DNA from: an uncultured Lachnospiraceae bacterium | GTDB lineage: Bacteria; Bacillota; Clostridia; Lachnospirales; Lachnospiraceae | Direction of reading: 5' to 3' | Length of the DNA stretch: 44,705 nt | Assembly (NCBI GenBank): GCA_946403625.1 | Contig: CAMJAP010000016.1 | Span: 1 to 44,705 of the forward strand | Shown here: piece after piece, positions 1 through 7,240 of the stretch | Position numbering within the stretch: the stretch's first letter is position 1 | How the letters are laid out: each line of letters starts with the position of its first letter | Made by a program: the position numbers and the translations under genes | Notes under the pieces: model-generated | What the model was told of the DNA's origin: nothing | The model's database searches: none | Seen by the model: only the letters and a program-made list of their open reading frames with translations

Positions 1-2
1 CA

Positions 3-194
3 AAGAAAGCAACTGCAGCAAAGAAGACTACTGCAAAGGCTACAACCGCAAAGAAAGCAACTGCAGCAAAGAAGACTACTGCAAAGGCTACAACCGCAAA
101 GAAGGCAACTACAGCAAAGAAGACTACTGCAAAAGCTACAACTGCTAAGAAAGCAACTGTAGCAAAGAAGCCGGCAGCTAAAAAAGCTACGACT
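3..194 (+). repeat. 48-bp in-frame tandem repeat, about four copies
   Basis: Units lie at 3-50, 51-98, 99-146 and 147-194. The first two are identical over all 48 bases, the third differs at a few positions and the fourth is degenerate in its second half. Each encodes a 16-residue [16 protein letters not shown]-like block. The array probably continues upstream of the window. Identical units suggest recent copy-number change by slippage or recombination. Confidence 0.85.
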
Positions 195-218
195 ACAAAA
201 AAAAAGACAACGAACTAA
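3..218 (+). CDS. Lys/Ala/Thr-rich repeat tail of a protein truncated at the window edge
   Basis: The frame starting at base 3 is open from the window edge to TAA at 216-218 and encodes almost only Lys, Ala and Thr, with KK pairs spaced by Ala/Thr runs, ending in KKKTTN. Such tails occur on bacterial histone H1-like and HU-type proteins and probably bind nucleic acid or another polyanion; that role is inferred from composition. The N-terminus lies outside the window, so the folded part is unknown. The frame stops inside the region where glycogen phosphorylase homology begins in the -1 frame. It may therefore be either a separate basic protein or the N-terminal extension of the phosphorylase. 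Confidence 0.6.
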   Translation, partial: KKATAAKKTTAKATTAKKATAAKKTTAKATTAKKATTAKKTTAKATTAKKATVAKKPAAKKATTTKKKTTN

Positions 219-225
219 ATAGTTC
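197..225 (+). promoter_or_regulatory. Putative -1 ribosomal frameshift site (A9 run plus small hairpin)
   Basis: Bases 197-205 are nine A followed by G. In the Lys-rich frame this reads AAA AAA AAG and contains the heptamer A AAA AAG (200-206), the same slip sequence used in E. coli dnaX. After a 5-nt spacer, GAACT (212-216) can pair with AGTTC (221-225) across a 4-nt loop. This is a short 5-bp stem and therefore weak. A -1 slip continues at GAC (206) into the phosphorylase frame. A single-base homopolymer error in the assembly would give the same picture. Confidence 0.4.
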
Positions 226-295
226 TCTTCAGAAACTCGAAGCAGTTTGTGAGGGTTTATTAAACAAATCATTAAAGAAGTGCAACGATCGTGAA

Positions 296-2491
296 TTGTA
301 TCGTGCACTTCTTTTATTTACCAAAAAAGAATTATCGGATCGTCCGCAGATCAAGGGAAAGAAAAAGATCTATTATATCTCCGCCGAATTTTTGATCGGA
401 AAACTCCTCTCCAACAATCTGATCAATTTGGGAATTTACGATGAATTAAAAGAAGGACTGGCAGCAATCGGTAAGGATTTGAGCAAGATCGAAGAGATCG
501 AGCAGGAACCGTCTCTGGGAAACGGCGGTCTGGGGCGTCTTGCCGCATGTTTTATCGATTCGATCGCGACATTGAATCTGCCGGGAGACGGCATCGGACT
601 CAATTATCATTACGGCCTGTTTCAGCAGGTGTTTAAGAAAAATAAGCAGACGGCAGAAAAGAATGCATGGATCGATGAGAACTGCTGGCTGAACAAAACG
701 AATACCAAGTTTAAAGTATATTTCGGAAAGACCGCAGTAACCTCCAGACTGTATGATATTGATGTGGTCGGCTATCATAAGGGGATCAACAAGCTGCATT
801 TGTTTGATCTCGAAAGTATTGATGAAAGTCTGGTACAGAAGGGAATTGATTTTGATAAGGAAAAGATCAAAAAGAACCTGACACTGTTTTTGTATCCGGA
901 TGATTCCGACGATGCCGGCCGTATCCTGCGCATCTATCAGCAGTATTTTATGGTCAGCAGCGGTGCGCAGCTGATCATCAAAGAGATGAAGGAAAAAGGT
1001 TATGACCTGCACAAACTGTATAAGCATGCAGTGATCCAGATCAATGATACCCATCCGACCATGGTCATTCCGGAACTGATCCGTATTTTTACAGAGCAGG
1101 AAGGATTTTCCATGGACGAAGCGATCAAGGTGGTGAGCAAGACCTGTGCGTATACCAATCACACGATCCTTGCAGAAGCTTTGGAAAAATGGCCGATCGC
1201 ATTTTTGAAAAAAGCAGTACCGCAGTTGATCCCGATCATTGAAGAATTAAATCGTCGTGTGATGGCGAAGTACAAGAATCCGAAGGTGTGGATCATTGAC
1301 GAGGAACAGCGTGTACATATGGCGCATATCGATATCCATTACGGATTCTCGGTAAACGGTGTGGCGGCATTGCATACGGAGATTTTGAAGAATACGGAAC
1401 TGAATGACTTCTACAAGATCTATCCGAAGAAATTTAACAACAAGACAAACGGCATTACCTTCCGTCGTTGGTTGTTATCCTGCAACCACGACCTGGCCGA
1501 TTGCATCACGGATCTGATCGGGGACGGTTTTAAGGAAGATGCGAATGAGCTGCAGAAACTGCTGCAGTATAAAGAGGATCCGAAGGTATTAAAACGGATC
1601 GAAGCGATCAAGAAACAGAAGAAACTGGAACTGTGTGCGTACATTAAAAAAGCAGAGGGTGTAGAACTGGATCCGGAAAGCATTTTCGACATTCAGATCA
1701 AGCGTATGCATGAATATAAGCGCCAGCAGATGAATGCACTCTACATCATTCACAAGTATCTGGAGATCAAGAAGGGAAAGAAGCCGGGCAGACCGATCAG
1801 TTTTATCTTCGGAGCCAAGGCGGCGCCGGCATATGTGATCGCGCAGGATATCATCCATCTGCTCCTGGTATTGCAAAAGATCGTGAATAATGATCCGGAA
1901 GTAAACAAGTATATGAAGATCGTATTCGTAGAGAACTATAATGTTTCGTATGCGGAGAAACTGATCCCGGCTTGCGATATTTCCGAGCAGATCTCACTGG
2001 CAAGCCAGGAAGCATCCGGTACCGGTAACATGAAATTTATGTTGAACGGTGCGGTAACGCTGGGAACCGATGACGGTGCAAATGTGGAGATCCACGATCT
2101 GGTCGGCGATGACAACATCTTTATCTTCGGTAAGAAATCGGATGAAGTGTTGAGACTGCGTGAAAACTACAATGCGGATTATCATGCGGATCAAATCTAT
2201 GCAAATGATGCGGTGGTTAAGGAAGCGGTAGATTTCATTATCGATCCGAAGGTGTTGAAGATCGGCGATAAAGTATGTCTTAAGAGATTGTACAACGAGA
2301 TCGTCAGCAAAGACTGGTTTATGGGACTGTTGGATCTGCGTGATTATATTAAAGTCAAAGATCAGGCGTTTAAGGCATTTGAGAGCCGCAAGAAGTGGCG
2401 GCAGATGATGCTGGTAAACATCGCGATGGCAGGATACTTCTCCTCCGATCGTACGATCGCGGATTACAACAGGGATATCTGGAAACTGTGA
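296..2491 (+). CDS. glgP: Glycogen/maltodextrin phosphorylase
   Basis: Cytoplasmic PLP-dependent GT35 enzyme releasing glucose 1-phosphate from glycogen or maltodextrins. The sequence shows the N-terminal [17 protein letters not shown] and [14 protein letters not shown] motifs, the [11 protein letters not shown] segment, the INDTHP and NGITFRRWL motifs, and the PLP site [10 protein letters not shown] near the C-terminus. The first possible start is TTG at 296, which has no ribosome binding site and removes a conserved N-terminal helix. Family-like sequence ([11 protein letters not shown] through [17 protein letters not shown]) extends upstream in the same frame to about 206, yet 182-295 contains no ATG, GTG, TTG or CTG codon. 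The true protein may thus be a fusion with the Lys-rich frame by a -1 slip. Annotated conservatively from TTG; family identity is certain, the start is not. Confidence 0.9.
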   Translation: MYRALLLFTKKELSDRPQIKGKKKIYYISAEFLIGKLLSNNLINLGIYDELKEGLAAIGKDLSKIEEIEQEPSLGNGGLGRLAACFIDSIATLNLPGDGIGLNYHYGLFQQVFKKNKQTAEKNAWIDENCWLNKTNTKFKVYFGKTAVTSRLYDIDVVGYHKGINKLHLFDLESIDESLVQKGIDFDKEKIKKNLTLFLYPDDSDDAGRILRIYQQYFMVSSGAQLIIKEMKEKGYDLHKLYKHAVIQINDTHPTMVIPELIRIFTEQEGFSMDEAIKVVSKTCAYTNHTILAEALEKWPIAFLKKAVPQLIPIIEELNRRVMAKYKNPKVWIIDEEQRVHMAHIDIHYGFSVNGVAALHTEILKNTELNDFYKIYPKKFNNKTNGITFRRWLLSCNHDLADCITDLIGDGFKEDANELQKLLQYKEDPKVLKRIEAIKKQKKLELCAYIKKAEGVELDPESIFDIQIKRMHEYKRQQMNALYIIHKYLEIKKGKKPGRPISFIFGAKAAPAYVIAQDIIHLLLVLQKIVNNDPEVNKYMKIVFVENYNVSYAEKLIPACDISEQISLASQEASGTGNMKFMLNGAVTLGTDDGANVEIHDLVGDDNIFIFGKKSDEVLRLRENYNADYHADQIYANDAVVKEAVDFIIDPKVLKIGDKVCLKRLYNEIVSKDWFMGLLDLRDYIKVKDQAFKAFESRKKWRQMMLVNIAMAGYFSSDRTIADYNRDIWKL

Positions 2492-2521
2492 TCAAAGTAA
2501 GGCTGCAAAAGTAGTATACGG

Positions 2522-2555
2522 AAAGCGCGGGTTGGAAAACTTGCGCTTTTTGTTT
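2522..2555 (+). terminator. Rho-independent terminator after glgP
   Basis: A 12-bp stem with two G-T pairs forms between 2522-2533 and 2538-2549, with a GGAA loop, followed by a T-rich tail. It separates glgP from malQ, so malQ needs its own promoter or readthrough. Confidence 0.8.
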
Positions 2556-2631
2556 TATCAAGCTATAATGTTACATATTTTAATAACGAAGTTAGCACGC
2601 CGCAAAATGCGGTGCAGAGGATGGAATTCTT

Positions 2632-4119
2632 ATGAGAGCAAGCGGAATATTATTACCGGTTTTCAGCCTGCCGTCGAAGTACGGTATCGGATGTTTTTCC
2701 CAAGAGGCATATGACTTTGTGGATTTTTTAGCAGAGGCCGGGCAGACCTATTGGCAGGTGTTGCCGATGGGACCGACCAGTTACGGGGATTCCCCTTACC
2801 AGTCCTTTTCCACCTTTGCCGGAAACCAGTACTTTGTTGATTTGGATACATTGATCGAAAAAGGATGGCTTACGAGAAAAGAGGCAGATAAGGTAGACTG
2901 GGGAACGGATCCGGCAAGGATCGATTACGAGAAGTTGTATAAGAACCGGCAGAAGATTTTTCTGAAGGCATATCATCGCAGCAAGATCGAAGAAGACAAA
3001 GATTATCGAAGCTTTGTCAAAGAGAACGCGTTCTGGCTGGAGGATTATGCGCTGTTCCGTGCGATCAAGGATTCTTACCATGGAAAGAGTTTTATGGAAT
3101 GGGATGACGCGCTTCGCCTGCACAAAAAGTCAGCATTAAAGCAATTTGCGCAGGATCCGAAAAATGCGGATCAGATGGGATGCTGCAAGTTTGTACAGTA
3201 TCTGTTCTATGCGCAGTGGAAGGCATTGAAGCAGTATGCGAACGAAAAAGGCATCCGGATCGTCGGCGATATCCCGATCTATGTTGCTTTTGACAGTGCG
3301 GATACCTGGTCGGAACCGAAGCTGTTCCAGTTGGATTCCAAAGGCTTTCCTACAGGTGTGGCAGGATGTCCGCCGGACTATTTTGCCAAGACCGGTCAGT
3401 TGTGGGGCAACCCCTTATACGACTGGGACTATCATAAAAAGACCGGCTATGAGTGGTGGATCCGTCGTATGGATCATTGCTTCCGGTTGTATGATGTATT
3501 GCGCATCGATCATTTCCGCGGTTTTGATGAGTATTATAACGTGCCCTACGGTGATAAAACCGCAGAGTTCGGACATTGGGAAAAAGGTCCCGGGTATGAT
3601 CTGTTTGCGGCGATGAAGAAGAAGCTGGGAGACCGGCAGATCATCGCGGAGGATCTGGGCTTTATGACGCCGAGCGTACGGAAACTGGTCAAGAAGACCG
3701 GCTATCCCAATATGAAGATCCTGGAATTTGCGTTTGACAGTAATGAGGATAATGATTACCTGCCGCAGAATTTTGACCGGAATTGCGTGGTCTATACCGG
3801 AACACATGACAATGATACGGCGGTCGGCTGGTTTACACAACTGCAGAAGAAAGACCAGGCATTTGCCAAGAAGTATATGAATATCAAGAGCGGGAAGCAT
3901 ATTGCCTGGGATCTGATCCGTCTGGGAATGGCAAGCGTGGCAGACACCACCATCATTCCGATGCAGGATTATCTGGAACTGGATAATTCGGCCAGGATCA
4001 ATGTACCGTCCACGTTGGGGAATAACTGGAACTGGCGGATGAAGGCCGGCGTATATACGAAAGCGTTGGCGGAGCGGATCCGGGATCTGACGGAAACCTA
4101 CGGAAGAGGTAGAAAATAA
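2632..4119 (+). CDS. malQ: 4-alpha-glucanotransferase (amylomaltase)
   Basis: GH77 enzyme of 495 residues, the usual length of the short bacterial form. It disproportionates malto-oligosaccharides in the cytoplasm, providing longer chains for the phosphorylase encoded just upstream. Visible family motifs in order: LPMGPTSYGDSPYQSFSTFA near the N-terminus, GDIPIYVAFDSADTW, GCPPDYFAKTGQLWGNPLYDW, VLRIDHFRGF with the nucleophile Asp, IIAEDLG with the acid/base Glu, and YTGTHDNDT. ATG 2632 is preceded by GAGG at 2617-2620. The gene lies 140 bp after glgP, separated by a terminator, so the two may form one metabolic unit without being strictly one transcript. Recognition is secure. Confidence 0.96.
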   Translation: MRASGILLPVFSLPSKYGIGCFSQEAYDFVDFLAEAGQTYWQVLPMGPTSYGDSPYQSFSTFAGNQYFVDLDTLIEKGWLTRKEADKVDWGTDPARIDYEKLYKNRQKIFLKAYHRSKIEEDKDYRSFVKENAFWLEDYALFRAIKDSYHGKSFMEWDDALRLHKKSALKQFAQDPKNADQMGCCKFVQYLFYAQWKALKQYANEKGIRIVGDIPIYVAFDSADTWSEPKLFQLDSKGFPTGVAGCPPDYFAKTGQLWGNPLYDWDYHKKTGYEWWIRRMDHCFRLYDVLRIDHFRGFDEYYNVPYGDKTAEFGHWEKGPGYDLFAAMKKKLGDRQIIAEDLGFMTPSVRKLVKKTGYPNMKILEFAFDSNEDNDYLPQNFDRNCVVYTGTHDNDTAVGWFTQLQKKDQAFAKKYMNIKSGKHIAWDLIRLGMASVADTTIIPMQDYLELDNSARINVPSTLGNNWNWRMKAGVYTKALAERIRDLTETYGRGRK

Positions 4120-4125
4120 AGAAAT

Positions 4126-4156
4126 AAAAACTGCGCTGTACGGCGCAGTTTTTTAG
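4126..4156 (+). terminator. Terminator between malQ and the CYTH gene
   Basis: CTGCGC at 4131-4136 pairs with GCGCAG at 4143-4148, flanked by A5 and a T6 run. The A/T flanks make it usable from both sides, fitting its place between convergent genes. Confidence 0.85.
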
Positions 4157-4202
4157 TTTTATAGGAAATTGTTCTGCAAGCAGAACGCTTATTTATGACA
4201 AT

Positions 4203-4655
4203 TTAGAATACTTTTTTGGAGAGGGTACTGTTGGAATACTCCCGGTTCTCGGTGACATCCTCCCCAAACCAGGCAGGCGGGACAAAGGACTGGGCCTGCT
4301 CTATGCTCTCAAATTCGACTTCGGCCAGGATGAGCGGCGCGAAAGGAGCGGCAAACACATCCAGTTCTATGGTTAGTTCTGTCCCTTCGATGGGGATCAG
4401 ATAGCGTTTCTTCTTAATAATATTGCCGTCGGCTTTTGTGATCAGATGAGCATAGGCAGTTTCGTTCAGCGGGAGGTTGTATTCTTCCCGGGCTAAGAAT
4501 CCCTTCCCTTTATAAGTAAGGTAATAGCTGTCATCTTCCTTGCGGACCCGGACGACCGGATCGGTATTTAAGTAACCCTGCTCTAATACATGGAAGGAAT
4601 ACTGTTCGAGGTCTGCGGGAAACTCTTTGATTAAAAACTTACGTTCGATTTCCAT
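4203..4655 (-). CDS. CYTH-domain triphosphate tunnel protein
   Basis: A 150-residue protein beginning MEIERKF, the ExExK signature of CYTH (CyaB/thiamine triphosphatase) proteins that bind triphosphates with Mg2+ inside a beta tunnel. Further alternating basic and acidic strand residues fit the family: RVRKEDDSYYLTYKG, KKKRYLIP, ELTIELDVF, LAEVEFE. Single-domain bacterial members often hydrolyse inorganic triphosphate, but the substrate cannot be read from the sequence. The ATG follows AGGTAA on the minus strand. It is divergent from the sigma-factor gene across 168 bp and convergent with malQ. Confidence 0.85.
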   Translation of the reverse strand: MEIERKFLIKEFPADLEQYSFHVLEQGYLNTDPVVRVRKEDDSYYLTYKGKGFLAREEYNLPLNETAYAHLITKADGNIIKKKRYLIPIEGTELTIELDVFAAPFAPLILAEVEFESIEQAQSFVPPAWFGEDVTENREYSNSTLSKKVF

Positions 4656-4823
4656 GGCCGTTACCTATTTTTCCTTTTCATTTGATAGGATTTAGTGTAA
4701 ACTATTTGGTGGAAAAAAGCAAAAAAATATTTTTGTTGATACCATAAAAAAGCGGTCGATGGTCCGTATCTGAATCAAGAGAGAAAAAGATACTTACGGA
4801 TCCGGCTGCGGAAAGGAAGTGCC

Positions 4824-5387
4824 GTGACAGAGGAAAGATTCGCGGAGTGCATGGCGGCTATTGTAAATGGCAATCGTGATGCGCTCAGAGAGATCTACGA
4901 AGAGTATCTGCCATATCTGTATACCGTTGTTTTGGGCGTGGTGCAGCAGAAGGAAACGGCCGAAGATGTGACCAGTGATGTGTTCATCAAGATCTGGAAC
5001 TCGGCGGGCCAGTTTCAACCCGGTAGCGGGCACAAAGGCTGGCTGGCGACCATAGCAAGGCATATGGCCATAGACGAGCTGCGAAAACATAAGCGGGAAG
5101 TGCTGATGGGCAGCAGCGGAGATGAGGAGGAGGACAGCGGAGGAATTGAAGATTTTTCCGCAGAGGAGACTCCAGGAGAAGGCGTGGAAGACGGAGTTGT
5201 GGAGCAGCTCTCGATACAGGAAGCGCTGGACAGACTAAAACCGGAGGAACGCGAGATCGTCGATATGAAGGTTCTTTCGGATATGACTTTTAAAGAGATT
5301 TCGGAAATACTTAAGATCCCGATGGGGACGGTCACCTGGCGATACCAGGCGGCGATTAAAAAATTAAGGAGGTACGGATATGAATAA
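4824..5387 (+). CDS. ECF-type RNA polymerase sigma factor
   Basis: A 187-residue group 4 sigma factor. Region 2 covers about residues 15-85 (EIYEEYLPYLYTVVLG, then AEDVTSDVFIKIW and the WLATIARHMAIDELRKHKR segment). An acidic linker at about 92-120 (GDEEEDSGGIEDFSAEE) precedes region 4, with DRLKPEEREIVDMKVL and the helix-turn-helix FKEISEILKIPMGTVTWRYQAAIKKLRR. The start is GTG 4824, with AAAGGAAG at 4812-4819 as ribosome binding site. Its last 8 bases overlap the start of the next gene, whose AAGGAGG lies inside this gene, so the two are probably translationally coupled. It likely directs a stress or envelope regulon, with the downstream membrane protein as its regulator. Confidence 0.93.
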   Translation: MTEERFAECMAAIVNGNRDALREIYEEYLPYLYTVVLGVVQQKETAEDVTSDVFIKIWNSAGQFQPGSGHKGWLATIARHMAIDELRKHKREVLMGSSGDEEEDSGGIEDFSAEETPGEGVEDGVVEQLSIQEALDRLKPEEREIVDMKVLSDMTFKEISEILKIPMGTVTWRYQAAIKKLRRYGYE

Positions 5388-6684
5388 GTCATTCGAAACT
5401 GAATATAAAAATATGATCCGTGCCGATCTGCCGGATCTCTGGAGTAAAATTGAAGAGAAACTCGACGCTCAGGAAGCTGCAAATAAGGACAATGTGATCG
5501 CATTCCCGACGGCGGCAGCATCCGAACCGCGCACTATTATAAATGATGCAACAAAGAGTAACACGATCCATAACGGCAATACCATAAAGAACGATGCAAA
5601 TGATTATTTTGCAAGCTATACCGTAAAGACGCCGGAGGAGAACGCGCCGAAGACGGCAGCGGGAACCGGGAAAAAGAGATCCGGGTTCCGGTGGCAGTAT
5701 TTCGGAGTAGCGGCAGCAGCGGTCTTGTTCCTGTTGGTGGGAATTCCGGTGATGAATATGATGCGGAAAGCGGGAAGTTATTCCGAATCCGCCCAGCCTG
5801 CGGCAGCTTCCGAAGGAATGAGTGCACCGACGGCCAGCGTAACAAGCAATTTCGAAGAAGAGATGGCAGCAGAACCAGAGTCAGCGGAAACGCCACGGGA
5901 AGATGACGAAACGGAACACCGTCAGGGTGAGAAGACGGTGGCATCACAAGGCCAGGACAGCCAGCAGGGGGGATGGTTTGGGCAACATAGTGCATCATCT
6001 GCTACCAAGGAGGAAGCGCAGAGCAGTACGACACAGATGGAATCCGATGCTGTAGCTGCAGGCGATAGCGAACCGAATGGTGGTCGGGAAATGTCTGCAT
6101 CGGAAAGACCGGCATCCGGCGAAGCGATGGAAGAGGAAGCCGATTATGTCGGACCGATCATGCTGATAACCGCCAAAAAGGGAACATCGACAAGAACGAT
6201 GGAAAGGTTGTTGGCAAACTATCCGCTGATCTTCTTGGAAGAAGATGCTTCCGAGGGATACTATAGGATCCAATTGATGGACGGGCTGGAAGCGGAACAG
6301 TTGCAGGAAGTGGAAGAAATGATCAAAGAGGAACCGTACATTATTTCTGTTGAAATCATGGATGAAGGGGCCTCTGCGGTTGAGGAGCCTGCGGATGTAA
6401 TGAAGGATGAAGCGCAATTGGTGATCCGTTTGGCGGTCAAAGAAGGAACGGATGAAAAGCAGTTGAAGCAAATGCTGGAAAGCATGAAGAAGGAACTGGA
6501 TCCCGTGGTAGTTTTGGAATTGGATACCGCTGAAGAGTCCGAGGATGAGCAAGGCGTACGGTATAACTATATATTGAATATGTACGGAACTACAACAGAG
6601 GAGCAATTCCTGGATCAGAAAGATCATATTTTGCGTGAACTGATTCAATATGACTTCGTCACCGTGAAAGGTATTGAGTATTAA
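5380..6684 (+). CDS. Membrane anti-sigma-like protein with a duplicated extracytoplasmic domain
   Basis: A 434-residue single-pass protein. Residues 1-105 are predicted cytoplasmic and start with MNKSFETEYKNMIRADLPDLW, like the short sigma-binding N-termini of clostridial anti-sigma factors. No HxxxCxxC zinc anti-sigma motif is present. A membrane segment spans about 106-127 (WQYFGVAAAAVLFLLVGIPV). A Ser/Glu/Gln-rich linker of about 115 residues follows, then two related alpha/beta units near 245-315 and 345-434 (TAKKGTSTRTMERLL...; RLAVKEGTDEKQLKQML...). The strong AAGGAGG at 5366-5372 lies inside the sigma gene. The anti-sigma role rests on gene order and topology, not on a recognised motif. 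Confidence 0.75.
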   Translation: MNKSFETEYKNMIRADLPDLWSKIEEKLDAQEAANKDNVIAFPTAAASEPRTIINDATKSNTIHNGNTIKNDANDYFASYTVKTPEENAPKTAAGTGKKRSGFRWQYFGVAAAAVLFLLVGIPVMNMMRKAGSYSESAQPAAASEGMSAPTASVTSNFEEEMAAEPESAETPREDDETEHRQGEKTVASQGQDSQQGGWFGQHSASSATKEEAQSSTTQMESDAVAAGDSEPNGGREMSASERPASGEAMEEEADYVGPIMLITAKKGTSTRTMERLLANYPLIFLEEDASEGYYRIQLMDGLEAEQLQEVEEMIKEEPYIISVEIMDEGASAVEEPADVMKDEAQLVIRLAVKEGTDEKQLKQMLESMKKELDPVVVLELDTAEESEDEQGVRYNYILNMYGTTTEEQFLDQKDHILRELIQYDFVTVKGIEY

Positions 6685-6746
6685 GAACGGCGATTCGGGT
6701 CGAAGATAACCCGGAAAAAATCCAAAACTAAAAAGTAGTACAAAAG

Positions 6747-6778
6747 ACGGAACGCTTTTTCGAGGGTTCCGTTTTTTG
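6747..6778 (+). terminator. Terminator after the sigma/anti-sigma pair
   Basis: ACGGAAC (6747-6753) pairs with GTTCCGT (6766-6772), followed by T5. It closes the two-gene unit. Confidence 0.85.
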
Positions 6779-6845
6779 GGGCTTACAGAAATAATTTTGT
6801 AAATTCGATCCGTCAAAAAGCCTTCCGGGGGAGGAATATTTACAG

Positions 6846-6873
6846 TTGACAAAAAGAAGGATCCGTGTATAAT
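6846..6873 (+). promoter_or_regulatory. Consensus sigma-A promoter of the metal-efflux operon
   Basis: TTGACA at 6846-6851 and TATAAT at 6868-6873 with a 16-bp spacer, both perfect consensus boxes. A promoter this strong usually needs a repressor, which fits the palindrome immediately downstream. Confidence 0.9.
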
Positions 6874-6881
6874 TTAATTAA

Positions 6882-6905
6882 ACATATGAATAAATGCTCA
6901 TATGT
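6882..6905 (+). promoter_or_regulatory. ArsR/SmtB-type operator palindrome
   Basis: ACATATGA at 6882-6889 and TCATATGT at 6898-6905 form a perfect 8-bp inverted repeat around an 8-bp centre, starting 9 bp after the -10 box. Its ATATGA...TCATAT core and AT-rich layout resemble known SmtB/CzrA/CadC operators. The ArsR-family gene at 9276 is the obvious binding partner (inferred). Confidence 0.8.
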
Positions 6906-6946
6906 GAACGAGATAAATATAATGATCATCCAAAGGAGAAACTATT

Positions 6947-7165
6947 ATGAAGAAGACTTACAAGATCGAAGTGGATTGTGCAAACTGCGCGAACAAGATG
7001 GAAGAAGCAACCAAAAAGACTGCAGGTGTAAAGGATGCGGTAGTGAATTTTATGGCACTGAAGATGAATGTGGAGTTTGAAGAGGGCGCGGATCCGAAGG
7101 CCGTAATGCAGGAAGTGCTGAAGAACTGCAAGAAAGTAGAAGACGATTGCGAGATCTTTTTATAA
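6947..7165 (+). CDS. Free-standing HMA (heavy-metal-associated) domain protein
   Basis: A 72-residue ferredoxin-like HMA domain. The metal loop is DCANC (Cys11 and Cys14) instead of the common GMTCxxC, and the C-terminal half has two further cysteines (NCKKVEDDC). ATG 6947 is preceded by AAAGGAG. The following P-type ATPase lacks an N-terminal HMA domain, so this protein probably supplies that function in trans as chaperone or regulator. First gene of the metal operon, directly behind the promoter and operator. Certain as a family member; metal specificity is inferred from the Zn-type partners. Confidence 0.92.
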   Translation: MKKTYKIEVDCANCANKMEEATKKTAGVKDAVVNFMALKMNVEFEEGADPKAVMQEVLKNCKKVEDDCEIFL

Positions 7166-7189
7166 TACCGGGCGGTGACAGAGGGGCAA

Positions 7190-7240
7190 ATGACTGCGCT
7201 TTCTGTACGCGGACAGGACTTGGGCGAAGCCGATGAATAA
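7190..7240 (+). CDS. Possible 16-codon leader peptide coupled to the ATPase
   Basis: ATG 7190 begins MTALSVRGQDLGEADE and stops at TAA 7238-7240, overlapping the ATPase start (ATG 7233) by 8 bases. GAGGGG at 7181-7186 is well placed for this small frame, while ATG 7233 has no clear ribosome binding site. Translation of the peptide may therefore deliver ribosomes to the ATPase. There is no Cys or His run that would suggest metal sensing by the peptide itself. Prediction from sequence only. Confidence 0.4.
   Translation: MTALSVRGQDLGEADE

Noticed and set aside
4737-4770. TGATAC...CGTATC before the ECF sigma gene, considered as a self-recognised ECF promoter
   Set aside because: The 22-bp gap between boxes is too long for known ECF promoters (about 16-17 bp). 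It is only a GATAC/GTATC inverted repeat.
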